From the NCBI GenBank assembly GCA_009691255.1, contig SHUT01000005.1:1-64000 (forward strand): 64,000 nucleotides of DNA, in the 5' to 3' direction. This document shows positions 10,624 through 19,272 of the stretch, in pieces; the first letter of the stretch is position 1, and every line of letters begins with the position of its first letter. The stretch comes from Ilumatobacteraceae bacterium (GTDB lineage Bacteria; Actinomycetota; Acidimicrobiia; Acidimicrobiales; Ilumatobacteraceae). Under the pieces are notes generated by a model that saw nothing but the letters and a program-made list of their open reading frames with translations, made no database searches and was not told the DNA's origin. A program made the position numbers and the translations under genes.

Positions 10624-11316
10624 ATGATTGGGGTTCACCGCATCGCTAGCCAAGGCAAGCACACAGTGTCTTATGTGGGCATTGGGGGAGTATTGGCTTT
10701 GACCCTTTTTGGGTGCGCCGCATCTGGGGTGTCTCAAGCCAAATTTGTGGTGCGTGGCGCAGACGAAGTGCAAGTGATGTCAGCGGCACAGGTTGCGGCG
10801 CTTCGTCAACCAGTTGTCAGCACAATTGCCGGGACACCAAAAACTGACAATGCGGCCGAGACAAGTAGTGACACGGTGCCATTGAACGTTGATAATCGTG
10901 CTCCCGAAGTAAAACTTTTTTCGGCTTATCAAAAATTTAATAGTTGTCTGAAATCGGACGGATTCAAGATCGAAGGAAACCTTCAGGATCCCCAAAACCC
11001 TGCGTTCCAAAACAAGGAGTACGTAGCATCGCTCACAAAGTGCGCAGCACGAAGTGACATTCTTAATGTGTTACGCACTACGCAAGAAGCGACGGCAAAA
11101 CTGACGCCAGATGAAGTCAAAGGCCGGAACAAAATATTTAAGGCACTGTCTGAATGCTTGAAGAAGCGTGGCTGGACAATTGAATTGTCAGTTAGCAATG
11201 TTGGGTTGTTGCAGCCCAAACAATTTGCCGCGGCAGACGGAACACTTAATGAACGCGACCTAGACCAGTGCCTTACTGAAACTGGCGTTAACACAAGTGA
11301 CCCTGGAGGGCCATAA
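10624..11316 (+). CDS. Predicted lipoprotein, first gene of the membrane-fusion/ABC operon
   Basis: In-frame ATG at 10624 gives MIGVHRIASQGKHTVSYVGIGGVLALTLFGCAAS with a lipobox-like LFGC. The upstream part of the track ORF overlaps the thiolase N-terminus. Stop overlaps the next ATG (TAATG). Confidence 0.7.
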   Translation: MIGVHRIASQGKHTVSYVGIGGVLALTLFGCAASGVSQAKFVVRGADEVQVMSAAQVAALRQPVVSTIAGTPKTDNAAETSSDTVPLNVDNRAPEVKLFSAYQKFNSCLKSDGFKIEGNLQDPQNPAFQNKEYVASLTKCAARSDILNVLRTTQEATAKLTPDEVKGRNKIFKALSECLKKRGWTIELSVSNVGLLQPKQFAAADGTLNERDLDQCLTETGVNTSDPGGP

Positions 11317-13499
11317 TGAATAAGCCCAAAGCTATTTCTTCGATTGCGGTAATTGCAGTAGTGGTTGCTGCAGTTTTTGTTGGCAAATCACTCGGAGGCT
11401 CATCAACCGGTTCATCTACTGGTCTGCTCATTGTTCCACGCCAAGTTGAGCGACGGTCTCTTGAAGACGTACTAACAGTGAGCGGAGAAATCCGTCGCGA
11501 TGAGACAAAGAAAATAAATTCACCAGTTGACGGACAGGTGAGTGATGTTGCCGTTAGTGATGGCGACACAATAAATGCGGGAGACACGATCTTTTCTCTT
11601 GATGGGCGTGACTCCGTTGCTGTCAAAGGAAAGTTTGCTTTCTATCGTCCACTAGATGTTGGTGACATCGGCCCCGATGTCAGGCAACTCGAAGATGTTT
11701 TGATTGCGGCCGGAACGGGTTTAAAGAAATCCGATGAGCTCTACACAGAAGAAACTCGCACAGCACTAGGTAAATGGCAGATAAAACACGCCTATCCAGC
11801 GGCGGTTGCGTCATCTGAAAAAACAATCACGGTGTCATTGGGACAGAATCAAGCTGGGTACTCAATCGGTAAATACAACTCCATCGCCTATGTCATTAGT
11901 CCGTTAGCAAAAGCCACCTCAATCGGAACTGGACCAGGTTCGGCACGACGGTTTCCGCGCGTTGCTCCGACTATCTCGATAGCAGTAGATCGCACGAGCG
12001 TGCTCGAGGGCGGAACAGTTGTTTTCACTGTGACAGCATCTGCTGCACCTGTTGCGGATCTGACTGTCAATATCAACGTGGCCGGATCATCAACTGGTGG
12101 CGTGAGCGCGGTTAAGAATAATGCTGATTACGGAACCATTAATAACACCGTCGTGATAGCTGCTGGAACAACCACGGCAACCATTACACGACAGATATTT
12201 ACAGATTCTGTGATCGAAGATGAAGAAGATCTGCAGATTTCGATTCAGCAACAGAGCTTCGGAGGTACCAACGAGGCGTACACACTCGGATCAACGAGTG
12301 CTGCTCGCGTGGTGATTCCGGCAAATGGTTCTGACCTTATTCGCACACTGACGATCGAAGCATCTACTGACAAGGTTGCCGAGGGGCGCAGTGTCACAAT
12401 GACAGTAAAGACCACTGTAAAGTCAAACCAAGCCCTTGATTTCTATGTCGCCACAAAAGGTGTTGCTGAATCTGGGACCGATTACGTAAAAATTAATCAA
12501 GATGATTTACAGATTGGTGCAAATAATACGACAGTGACATTCACTATCGATGCGCGCGCAGACGATGTTGTTGAGACTGACGAATCGTTCACCGTGTCGT
12601 TGGTTGCAGACCCCAACTACTCAACGGCTGCCCAGCCTTATGTTGTTGGCGCACCATCGTCAGCCACCATCACGATTGATTCTGGTGATCTTCCCGAACT
12701 CAGTTTGGTTGGCGGCGGAATCGTTAAAAAAGGCTCATCTGCCACCTTTGTAATTTCGGCCGATGAAGCAGTATCTGCTGATACTTCTGTGACGTATCAG
12801 CTTTCTGGTTCTGGGCGAGCCGGAGACGACTATGGCGTGCTCAGCGGAGTCACTGTTTTGAAAAAAGGAAAAAAGTCAGTCAAGGTCACGATCGAGACAC
12901 TCAATAATGGTGTGATTTTCAAGCCGAGCGACATGTTGGTTGCTAATTGGCCATCACGAATCGGCACGCTTAACGTAAAAGCTGGAGAGTTTGTTCTGCT
13001 CGGCAAGACGCTCTTTAATCTGACCGAGCCCGTCTTTACTGTTGTGATGAGCGTTAGCCCAACCGACCGTGCCAAGTTGTCGCCCGGAATGATTGTCAAG
13101 GTGAACTTCAACGCCGGAGAAAGTATTCTCGACGGCAAGATCAGCGAACTTGATGAGTCACCAACAGTCGATGCACAGGGAAACTCGACATACGAGGGAA
13201 AGGTGTTAGTTGAGTCCGATCTGGAGTCTGTTGATGGGGCAAAAGTGTCTATTGATGTGATCCTCGAGAAAAAAGACAATGTACTTGCCGTGCCTGTCGC
13301 AGCAGTGTTGCGTGCTTCTGATACTGATGAGGTTCGAGTAGTAAACGACAAAGGAACAATCTCAAGGGTCAAAGTCAAGATTGGCCTTATTGATGGTGAA
13401 TGGGCAGAAATAGTTGAAGGCCTAACAGGCAACGAACTAGTGGTGATCGATGTTGATCCTGCAGCAGACAAGCCCAATTCCGTGACTCAGAACACCTAG
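11316..13499 (+). CDS. Efflux periplasmic-adaptor (HlyD/MacA-like) protein with peptidoglycan-binding-like and Calx-beta-like insert
   Basis: 727 aa; N-terminal TM; SPVDGQVSDVAVSDGDTINAGDTIFSLDG half-lipoyl motif; GDIGPDVRQLEDVLIAAG PG_binding_1-like; repeats VLEGGTVVFTVTAS..., VAEGRSVTMTVKTT...TDYVKI...VVETDESFTVSL; C-terminal MFP beta-barrel GKISELDESPTVDAQGNSTYEGKV. Confidence 0.72.
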   Translation: MNKPKAISSIAVIAVVVAAVFVGKSLGGSSTGSSTGLLIVPRQVERRSLEDVLTVSGEIRRDETKKINSPVDGQVSDVAVSDGDTINAGDTIFSLDGRDSVAVKGKFAFYRPLDVGDIGPDVRQLEDVLIAAGTGLKKSDELYTEETRTALGKWQIKHAYPAAVASSEKTITVSLGQNQAGYSIGKYNSIAYVISPLAKATSIGTGPGSARRFPRVAPTISIAVDRTSVLEGGTVVFTVTASAAPVADLTVNINVAGSSTGGVSAVKNNADYGTINNTVVIAAGTTTATITRQIFTDSVIEDEEDLQISIQQQSFGGTNEAYTLGSTSAARVVIPANGSDLIRTLTIEASTDKVAEGRSVTMTVKTTVKSNQALDFYVATKGVAESGTDYVKINQDDLQIGANNTTVTFTIDARADDVVETDESFTVSLVADPNYSTAAQPYVVGAPSSATITIDSGDLPELSLVGGGIVKKGSSATFVISADEAVSADTSVTYQLSGSGRAGDDYGVLSGVTVLKKGKKSVKVTIETLNNGVIFKPSDMLVANWPSRIGTLNVKAGEFVLLGKTLFNLTEPVFTVVMSVSPTDRAKLSPGMIVKVNFNAGESILDGKISELDESPTVDAQGNSTYEGKVLVESDLESVDGAKVSIDVILEKKDNVLAVPVAAVLRASDTDEVRVVNDKGTISRVKVKIGLIDGEWAEIVEGLTGNELVVIDVDPAADKPNSVTQNT

Positions 13500-13503
13500 T
13501 GCA

Positions 13504-14205
13504 ATGACAGCAGAAGTAGTAATGGAACTGGCGAATGTCTCGCGTTTATACGGACAGGGAGAAGTAACGGTGTATGCGATGCGCAATGTTTCACTGCGCA
13601 TCCTTTCTGGCGAGTTCGTTTCGATTGTCGGTCCATCTGGTTCGGGCAAATCCACGATGCTCGGATTATTGGGCTGTCTTGACGTGCCAACGAGCGGAAC
13701 AATCACGGTCTGCGGCAAAGAAATCACGGCGCTAGGCGATGCCGAACGAACTGCCGTGAGAGGTCGCACAATTGGCTTTGTTTTTCAGCAGTTTCACTTG
13801 ATCCCACATCTTGACGCGGCTGGCAACGTCGAAACAGCTCTTTTATATCGGGGATTCAAACCAGCAGAACGGCGCGATCGTGCTCTTGCTGCGCTCCAGC
13901 AAGTCGGGCTCCTTCCGCGTGCCGATCATCGGCCAGTTCAGTTGTCTGGCGGAGAACAACAACGAGTGGCGCTTGCGCGCGCCCTTGTAACAGAGCCACG
14001 CATTTTGCTTGGCGACGAGCCAACTGGTGCCCTTGACACCAAGAACGCAGCAATGGTGATGGAACTATTTGCCAATCTTCGTTCTCCTGAACGTGCAGTC
14101 ATCTTGGTGACACACGATCCAGGCGTTGCAGCGGCAGCAGATCGCAAGATTTCAATGCTTGATGGAGAGATCGTGGCCGATGAGCACAGGTTAATCGTGT
14201 TGTGA
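13504..14205 (+). CDS. ABC transporter ATP-binding protein (MacB/LolD type)
   Basis: 233 aa; Walker A GPSGSGKST, QLSGGEQQRVALARAL signature, Walker B ILLGDEPTGALD. Confidence 0.92.
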   Translation: MTAEVVMELANVSRLYGQGEVTVYAMRNVSLRILSGEFVSIVGPSGSGKSTMLGLLGCLDVPTSGTITVCGKEITALGDAERTAVRGRTIGFVFQQFHLIPHLDAAGNVETALLYRGFKPAERRDRALAALQQVGLLPRADHRPVQLSGGEQQRVALARALVTEPRILLGDEPTGALDTKNAAMVMELFANLRSPERAVILVTHDPGVAAAADRKISMLDGEIVADEHRLIVL

Positions 14206-15389
14206 GCACATTCAAAGATCTACTACGGGTGTCGCTTGGCGGACTACTGGCGCGCAAGGTAAGAACTGTCCTGCTGCTGCTTGGTCCAATGATTGGAGTC
14301 GCCGCAATCATTGCGGCTGTCGGTCTGACTGATAGTGCCAAGGGTGATCTCAAACGCAAAGTCACCGAACTCGGAACCAATCTTGTGTTGGTGTCAGCAC
14401 AAAGCAGCGTTGGTCGACAGAACCCAACGCTTCCAGAAGATGCCGCAGATCGTGCCAGCAAGGTCGTCACCGTAGAAAAAGTTGCAGCGATAACACAGTT
14501 ATCAAACATCGTCGTGACACCGTATGAGCGAGCCAAGTCGCAGTTTGAGACTGTACCTATTCCGGTTGTTGCGGTAGACAGTCAATTGCCCAATGTTTTA
14601 GAAGTGCCACTGGTTAGTGGCCGCTGGATAAATGCTTTTGATGAATCAGCTACAACCAGGGCAGCCGTAATAGGTATTGGCCTCGCGCGTGAATTTAATT
14701 ATTTGCCCGGAGAAATGCGAACAATCGAACTCAACGGAATCAGATACGGCGTAGTTGGCATACTCGACAAAGTCGAACTTGAGCCAGCATTTGACAATGC
14801 TGTCTTTGTGGCATTTCAGGCCGCCGAACAAGACTTTGTCGATAATGACATCCTGCCTAACAAGGTGTATATCCGTTGCAAGAACGGAACCGAAACAGAA
14901 ACTGCCATCGCCTTAAAGACAGCAGTCAATCTAGGTGGCCCCCAAGAAGTGCAGACAGAAATAAAAGCGGCCGCTCTCGAACTTGCTGCGCAAAGTGATC
15001 GTCAACTGCAACTAATTGTTGTATCAATGGGCTTGCTGGCAGTAATTGTTGGTGGGCTCGGAATCGCCAACGTGATGTCGATCTCGGTTATTCAACGCTC
15101 GGCCGAAATAGGCATTCGACGAGCATTGGGTCATTCCCGAGCAATTATTGGCGCCCAGTTCATGCTTGAGTCTCTTGTGGTCGGTTTCCTGGGTGGGGTG
15201 ATGGGCGTGCTGCTCGGAATCGGTGCAATTTTTACTGGAGTTAAAATTTCAGGCTGGGTGTTTGTTCTTGCATCGTGGCTTCCTCCCGCCGGAATCGTGT
15301 TGGCGATGCTGATCTCTGTATTAGCTGGCGTGTATCCGTCTGCTCGTGCTGCTCGGCTCGAACCACTCGAAACACTTCGTCTAGACTAG
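14202..15389 (+). CDS. ABC transporter permease (MacB/FtsX-like)
   Basis: 395 aa; N-terminal TM, periplasmic MacB_PCD-like region, C-terminal FtsX region with VIQRSAEIGIRRALGHSRAIIGAQFMLESLVVGFLGG; 4-nt overlap with the ATPase (GTG start). Confidence 0.88.
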   Translation: MSTFKDLLRVSLGGLLARKVRTVLLLLGPMIGVAAIIAAVGLTDSAKGDLKRKVTELGTNLVLVSAQSSVGRQNPTLPEDAADRASKVVTVEKVAAITQLSNIVVTPYERAKSQFETVPIPVVAVDSQLPNVLEVPLVSGRWINAFDESATTRAAVIGIGLAREFNYLPGEMRTIELNGIRYGVVGILDKVELEPAFDNAVFVAFQAAEQDFVDNDILPNKVYIRCKNGTETETAIALKTAVNLGGPQEVQTEIKAAALELAAQSDRQLQLIVVSMGLLAVIVGGLGIANVMSISVIQRSAEIGIRRALGHSRAIIGAQFMLESLVVGFLGGVMGVLLGIGAIFTGVKISGWVFVLASWLPPAGIVLAMLISVLAGVYPSARAARLEPLETLRLD

Positions 15390-15453
15390 AGCACCTCAAC
15401 GAATGTTTCTTCGACAACTTCTCTGATGAGTCGCGTGGTCTATCTTAGAGTGC

Positions 15454-16794
15454 ATGGGAAAATATTCCAGCAACTTTGCATCACTCAACACGCACAAAGT
15501 GCCTTCATGGTTTGATGGTGCCAAGTTTGGAATATTTGTACATTGGTATTCGTCGACTGTTCCCGCTTACGCGCCGATTACTGATGATCCATTTACGCTG
15601 GCACGAGAAAAAGGCGAGCAAGAAGCATTTGCGGAAAGTCCTTATTCTGAGTGGTACTGGAATTCACTTAATATTGAGGGGTCATCAGTCGCAAAACATC
15701 ACCTCGAAAAATATGGCGACAAGCCGTACGAAGATTTTGTTCCAGAATGGCTTGAGATAACAAAAGGTTGGCAGCCAGAGCGATGGGCAGAATTATTCTC
15801 TGCCTCTGGTGCGATGTATTGCGTGATGGGGACAAAACATCACGATGGAGTGTTGCTCTGGCCAAGCACAACTCCTAATCCACACAGGGGCTCTGCGTGG
15901 TCATCGACGCGCGACATCGTCGGAGAATGCGCTGATGCAGTTCGTTCTGAAGGAATGCGCTTTGGGGTGTACTACTCAGGCGGAATCGATTGGACGTTTC
16001 AAGGTCTTGGTATCGACGGCTGGGCCAAACTGTACGGAGCCATCCCGCAAGATGACGTGTATCACGCCTATGTAGATGCGCACTATCGGGAACTAATTAG
16101 TCGCTATAAGCCCGATGTGTTGTGGAACGACATCGGATACCCAGGCTTTGGTGAAGGCGCAGCAGAACTGATGGCGCATTTTTACAACACCAACCCAGAG
16201 GGAGTCGTAAACGATCGTTTTGACTTCTTGGGTGTGATGGCCGGAAAATCCCACGCTGATTTCACAACGCCTGAGTACACCACAAAGCCAGCGATCGGCA
16301 CAAAGAAGTTTGAAGTATGTCGTGGAATTGGGACAAGTTTTGGTTATAACGAAGCAGAGAATGACTCTAGTTATGCATCGTCAACAGAACTTATTCACAT
16401 GTTGGTAAATATTGTTGCTGACGGCGGAAACTTCCTACTTAACGTTGGCCCCATGGCAACCGGAGAAATCCCGTGGGCGCAGCAAGAGCGTTTATTGGCG
16501 ATGGGGCAGTGGCTGTCAGTTAATGGAGACGCGATTTATGCATCATCAATGTGTACAACTAGTTCTCTAGTGACATCTGAGGGAATCACTGTTCGGCTTA
16601 CTGCTGGCGTTGACGGCGCAACCTACGCCATAGTGATGGGCCGACCCAGTGGCAAAGTTGTGCACATCAAGGGACTACCAGAAGGCGACACAACATTGCT
16701 TGGTTATGACGGACGCCTTCATCGCATCGGCGATGACGTGATTTTGCCGTATCGTCCAGATAACACGCCAGCATTCACACTTCGGGTGATCTGA
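15454..16794 (+). CDS. Alpha-L-fucosidase, GH29
   Basis: 446 aa; PSWFDGAKFGIFVHWYSSTVPAY, AMYCVMGTKHHDGVLLWPS, RFGVYYSGGIDWTF, LWNDIGYP, NFLLNVGPMATGEIP. Confidence 0.9.
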   Translation: MGKYSSNFASLNTHKVPSWFDGAKFGIFVHWYSSTVPAYAPITDDPFTLAREKGEQEAFAESPYSEWYWNSLNIEGSSVAKHHLEKYGDKPYEDFVPEWLEITKGWQPERWAELFSASGAMYCVMGTKHHDGVLLWPSTTPNPHRGSAWSSTRDIVGECADAVRSEGMRFGVYYSGGIDWTFQGLGIDGWAKLYGAIPQDDVYHAYVDAHYRELISRYKPDVLWNDIGYPGFGEGAAELMAHFYNTNPEGVVNDRFDFLGVMAGKSHADFTTPEYTTKPAIGTKKFEVCRGIGTSFGYNEAENDSSYASSTELIHMLVNIVADGGNFLLNVGPMATGEIPWAQQERLLAMGQWLSVNGDAIYASSMCTTSSLVTSEGITVRLTAGVDGATYAIVMGRPSGKVVHIKGLPEGDTTLLGYDGRLHRIGDDVILPYRPDNTPAFTLRVI

Positions 16795-17592
16795 CTAACG
16801 GGTGATTGCCCGCATAATATCGGCAGCGACGCGTGCTGCGCCCGGAATCGGAATCTGGCACGGAGTAATAACCCCAGATTCGTTGATGGTGTATTCAACG
16901 GGACACAAATGAAGACCGTCAGGCGACCGTACAGTTATCTTGTGCGACCGGGGACACAAATTACCATCGCTTGATTTTGTGCAAGACAGAAATCTTTTAG
17001 CCTTTCCAGCAGAGTTGTAGAGCGAGCGAGCAACACTGACATAACTATTATTGGTGCGCCGAGCCAACTTAAAAAGTGACTGATTCAAGACATCGGTAAA
17101 TGTCACTGAGTGCGTTTGTTGGCGAATTAGTTCTTGATCAATGGAGCGAGCAAATCCTGTCAAAATAATCGTGGAGTTCGGAAAATAGTTGATTAGCCGC
17201 TCGATCTGTTGAGTTGTAACTCTTGTGATTTTTGCAGGGCTAGGCGATGCACCAAAGGCTGTCATACACGGTGTCAGATAATTGCCTGCAAACATGATGA
17301 CGACGTATTTTGGAGCGTATTTTTGAGCATCTAATTTTGCTTGGTCTAGCCAGTCGCAGGCGTTGTAACCAAAGAATGCTCGTGTAACAAGCCTTGCATT
17401 GAGGGTTGTTTGCAGGTTGCCTGCCAGATAACTGGAAATCTCAACCCCGATGGAGTCACCGTAGAGCAAAACGGGGGGGGTCTTTGTTGCGACCACTAAA
17501 GGAGTAGCGGTGACCGGAGAGACGGCGCAAAAAGTAATGATGCAAGCAAGCAAAACGCTTGCTCTGGCGAATCGCAAATGCAGGGCAGGCAT
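16795..17592 (-). CDS. Secreted SGNH-hydrolase-like protein
   Basis: 265 aa; signal peptide, VLLYGDSIGVEIS (GDS), VIMFAGNYLTPC, C-terminal SPDGLHLCP (DxxH). Confidence 0.65.
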   Translation of the reverse strand: MPALHLRFARASVLLACIITFCAVSPVTATPLVVATKTPPVLLYGDSIGVEISSYLAGNLQTTLNARLVTRAFFGYNACDWLDQAKLDAQKYAPKYVVIMFAGNYLTPCMTAFGASPSPAKITRVTTQQIERLINYFPNSTIILTGFARSIDQELIRQQTHSVTFTDVLNQSLFKLARRTNNSYVSVARSLYNSAGKAKRFLSCTKSSDGNLCPRSHKITVRSPDGLHLCPVEYTINESGVITPCQIPIPGAARVAADIMRAITR

Positions 17593-17614
17593 GTTTTGTG
17601 GCTAACCAAGAGTG

Positions 17615-18175
17615 TTATCGGCCGCTTTGTTTGATTCTTGCTGCCCGTTCACGCTCTTTGCGCTCTTTGCGCACGGCGCGCTTGGCGGCCTGGGCATCTT
17701 CATCAACAGTTCGCACAGTCACGGCAGCATTGCTAGATGAATTGGCAAAGCGAGCATCTGTTGCAACAAGTTGGCGAAAACCAGCAAGCGAACGTGAATA
17801 CTGCACAACCATAAGTCGCGCGGCGTCAAGGCCAAATGTTTCGAGTGCTTCTGGAAGCACGGCATGCAGTTCTTCTAGAGTGGGGTCTTCAGACGCATCA
17901 CCTAATTTTTCGATGCAGTGTTGGGTGCATGGTTCGCCCAAAATAATGCCAGCATCGTGACTTGCTCGTCGCCGAGCAATGCCATCGCGAATTGCCCCGC
18001 CAAGAGAAGCCGGAGTCGCGTATGCCTCAGCAGAGAGTCCAGTCACTTTGGCAAACGCATCTTTCATGTCGCCGTCAAGGGCGCCCGCCAAGGATGACAA
18101 TGAGTCATCGGTTATGGATTCAAGAACCGCAGCGTATTTTAAGCCAAGCAGAATTCTGTCTTTGTCGTCACTCAT
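17615..18175 (-). CDS. Hypothetical protein
   Basis: Start MSDDKDRILLGLKYAAVLESITDD preferred; charged C-terminus KRAVRKERKERERAARIKQSGR; no family recognised. Confidence 0.55.
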   Translation of the reverse strand: MSDDKDRILLGLKYAAVLESITDDSLSSLAGALDGDMKDAFAKVTGLSAEAYATPASLGGAIRDGIARRRASHDAGIILGEPCTQHCIEKLGDASEDPTLEELHAVLPEALETFGLDAARLMVVQYSRSLAGFRQLVATDARFANSSSNAAVTVRTVDEDAQAAKRAVRKERKERERAARIKQSGR

Positions 18176-18236
18176 TATGTTCCTCCGTATGTTCACAGAG
18201 AGGCTATGGGCAAGAACACCGTGTTCGGCGTCTTAA

Positions 18237-19127
18237 TCAAGTGGCAAGAGCCTGAATTTCTTTGACATGTACATTTATCGGTACCCCCGTGCGCACATTG
18301 GGGAGTGTTCCGGCGAGACCCAGATTGGATTTCCACTTCACTTTCCATTCAACGGACATCCGTGCTTTAAAAACTCCATTGGGCTTGCCAGTAGATCCGT
18401 GGAAGTACGTATACATGCAGTCAGATTTCGCAAGGTCGCCATCGCTTGTTTTCCAGACCCGACCAGGTCCGACGCACGAGACATCACCTGTTCCTAATTT
18501 GCCGTCGCCAGGAGAATAAATAACAAGAGAAGGAGTGGCAGTGGTTTTCACCCACAAGACTCCAGCTGACGTGACGATGGATGCCGTTACAGATAGCGGA
18601 TGCCACAGTGCGCGCGATACCCAAAACCATGTTCCAACTTTGACAATTGATTGACGCGAAGGTGGCGCCATACCAATAATTGGTGTCGGAACATCATCAA
18701 AGGCTTTGGCAGCAGCAGTTTTTGCTAGTTCTGAATTGGCTGTTTCTTCGACCCAGTATTCGCGAAATGTTGCCGGTGGGCCGATGCAACGGCGTTGATA
18801 TGCCAAATAGTATGCATCTCCCATTTTTTGAATGATTCGAACAGTCTTGCCAGTTGATTCGTCAATCTCTGTCGAGTATCGCCATGTACAGGTTGATTTG
18901 TCTTGGGGTGGTTCCCCGTATGTGACATTGGCACCAATCGTGGTGCCAAGTATTGAACCACTACCGATCGCATTGCCATTGACGTCTGTGGCATGAGCGA
19001 CGGCGTGTCCTGCCGCGCCAGGAACAACGGTGGCGGCTCCGACGAGTGCCAACACACAACACAGGTAGGTGGCTAAAAGCATGAGTCGTGACGCCTGATG
19101 CTGCACCGTTCCCCCTTCATCCATCAT
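18237..19127 (-). CDS. Hypothetical secreted protein
   Basis: Hydrophobic MLLATYLCCVLALVGAATVVPGAAGHA signal; Trp/Cys-rich mature region. Start uncertain (19166, 19127 or a later Met). Confidence 0.6.
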   Translation of the reverse strand: MMDEGGTVQHQASRLMLLATYLCCVLALVGAATVVPGAAGHAVAHATDVNGNAIGSGSILGTTIGANVTYGEPPQDKSTCTWRYSTEIDESTGKTVRIIQKMGDAYYLAYQRRCIGPPATFREYWVEETANSELAKTAAAKAFDDVPTPIIGMAPPSRQSIVKVGTWFWVSRALWHPLSVTASIVTSAGVLWVKTTATPSLVIYSPGDGKLGTGDVSCVGPGRVWKTSDGDLAKSDCMYTYFHGSTGKPNGVFKARMSVEWKVKWKSNLGLAGTLPNVRTGVPINVHVKEIQALAT

Positions 19128-19272
19128 GGCGATGGATCTGACAATGGAATGTGGATTTTGAAGCACTTGGCTGGAAATTGTTGGTCAGGGTAATTTGTCT
19201 CCAAAACCGCTAGATTTGACCTACCCCGAAAACAGGAGCCCGCCACAAAGTGGTCTCTAGGAATAGGTAAAA

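Noticed and set aside
12830-13477. 215-aa minus-strand ORF inside the membrane-fusion protein
   Set aside because: Fully antisense to a strongly supported adaptor ORF; Ser/Thr-rich shadow composition, no family.
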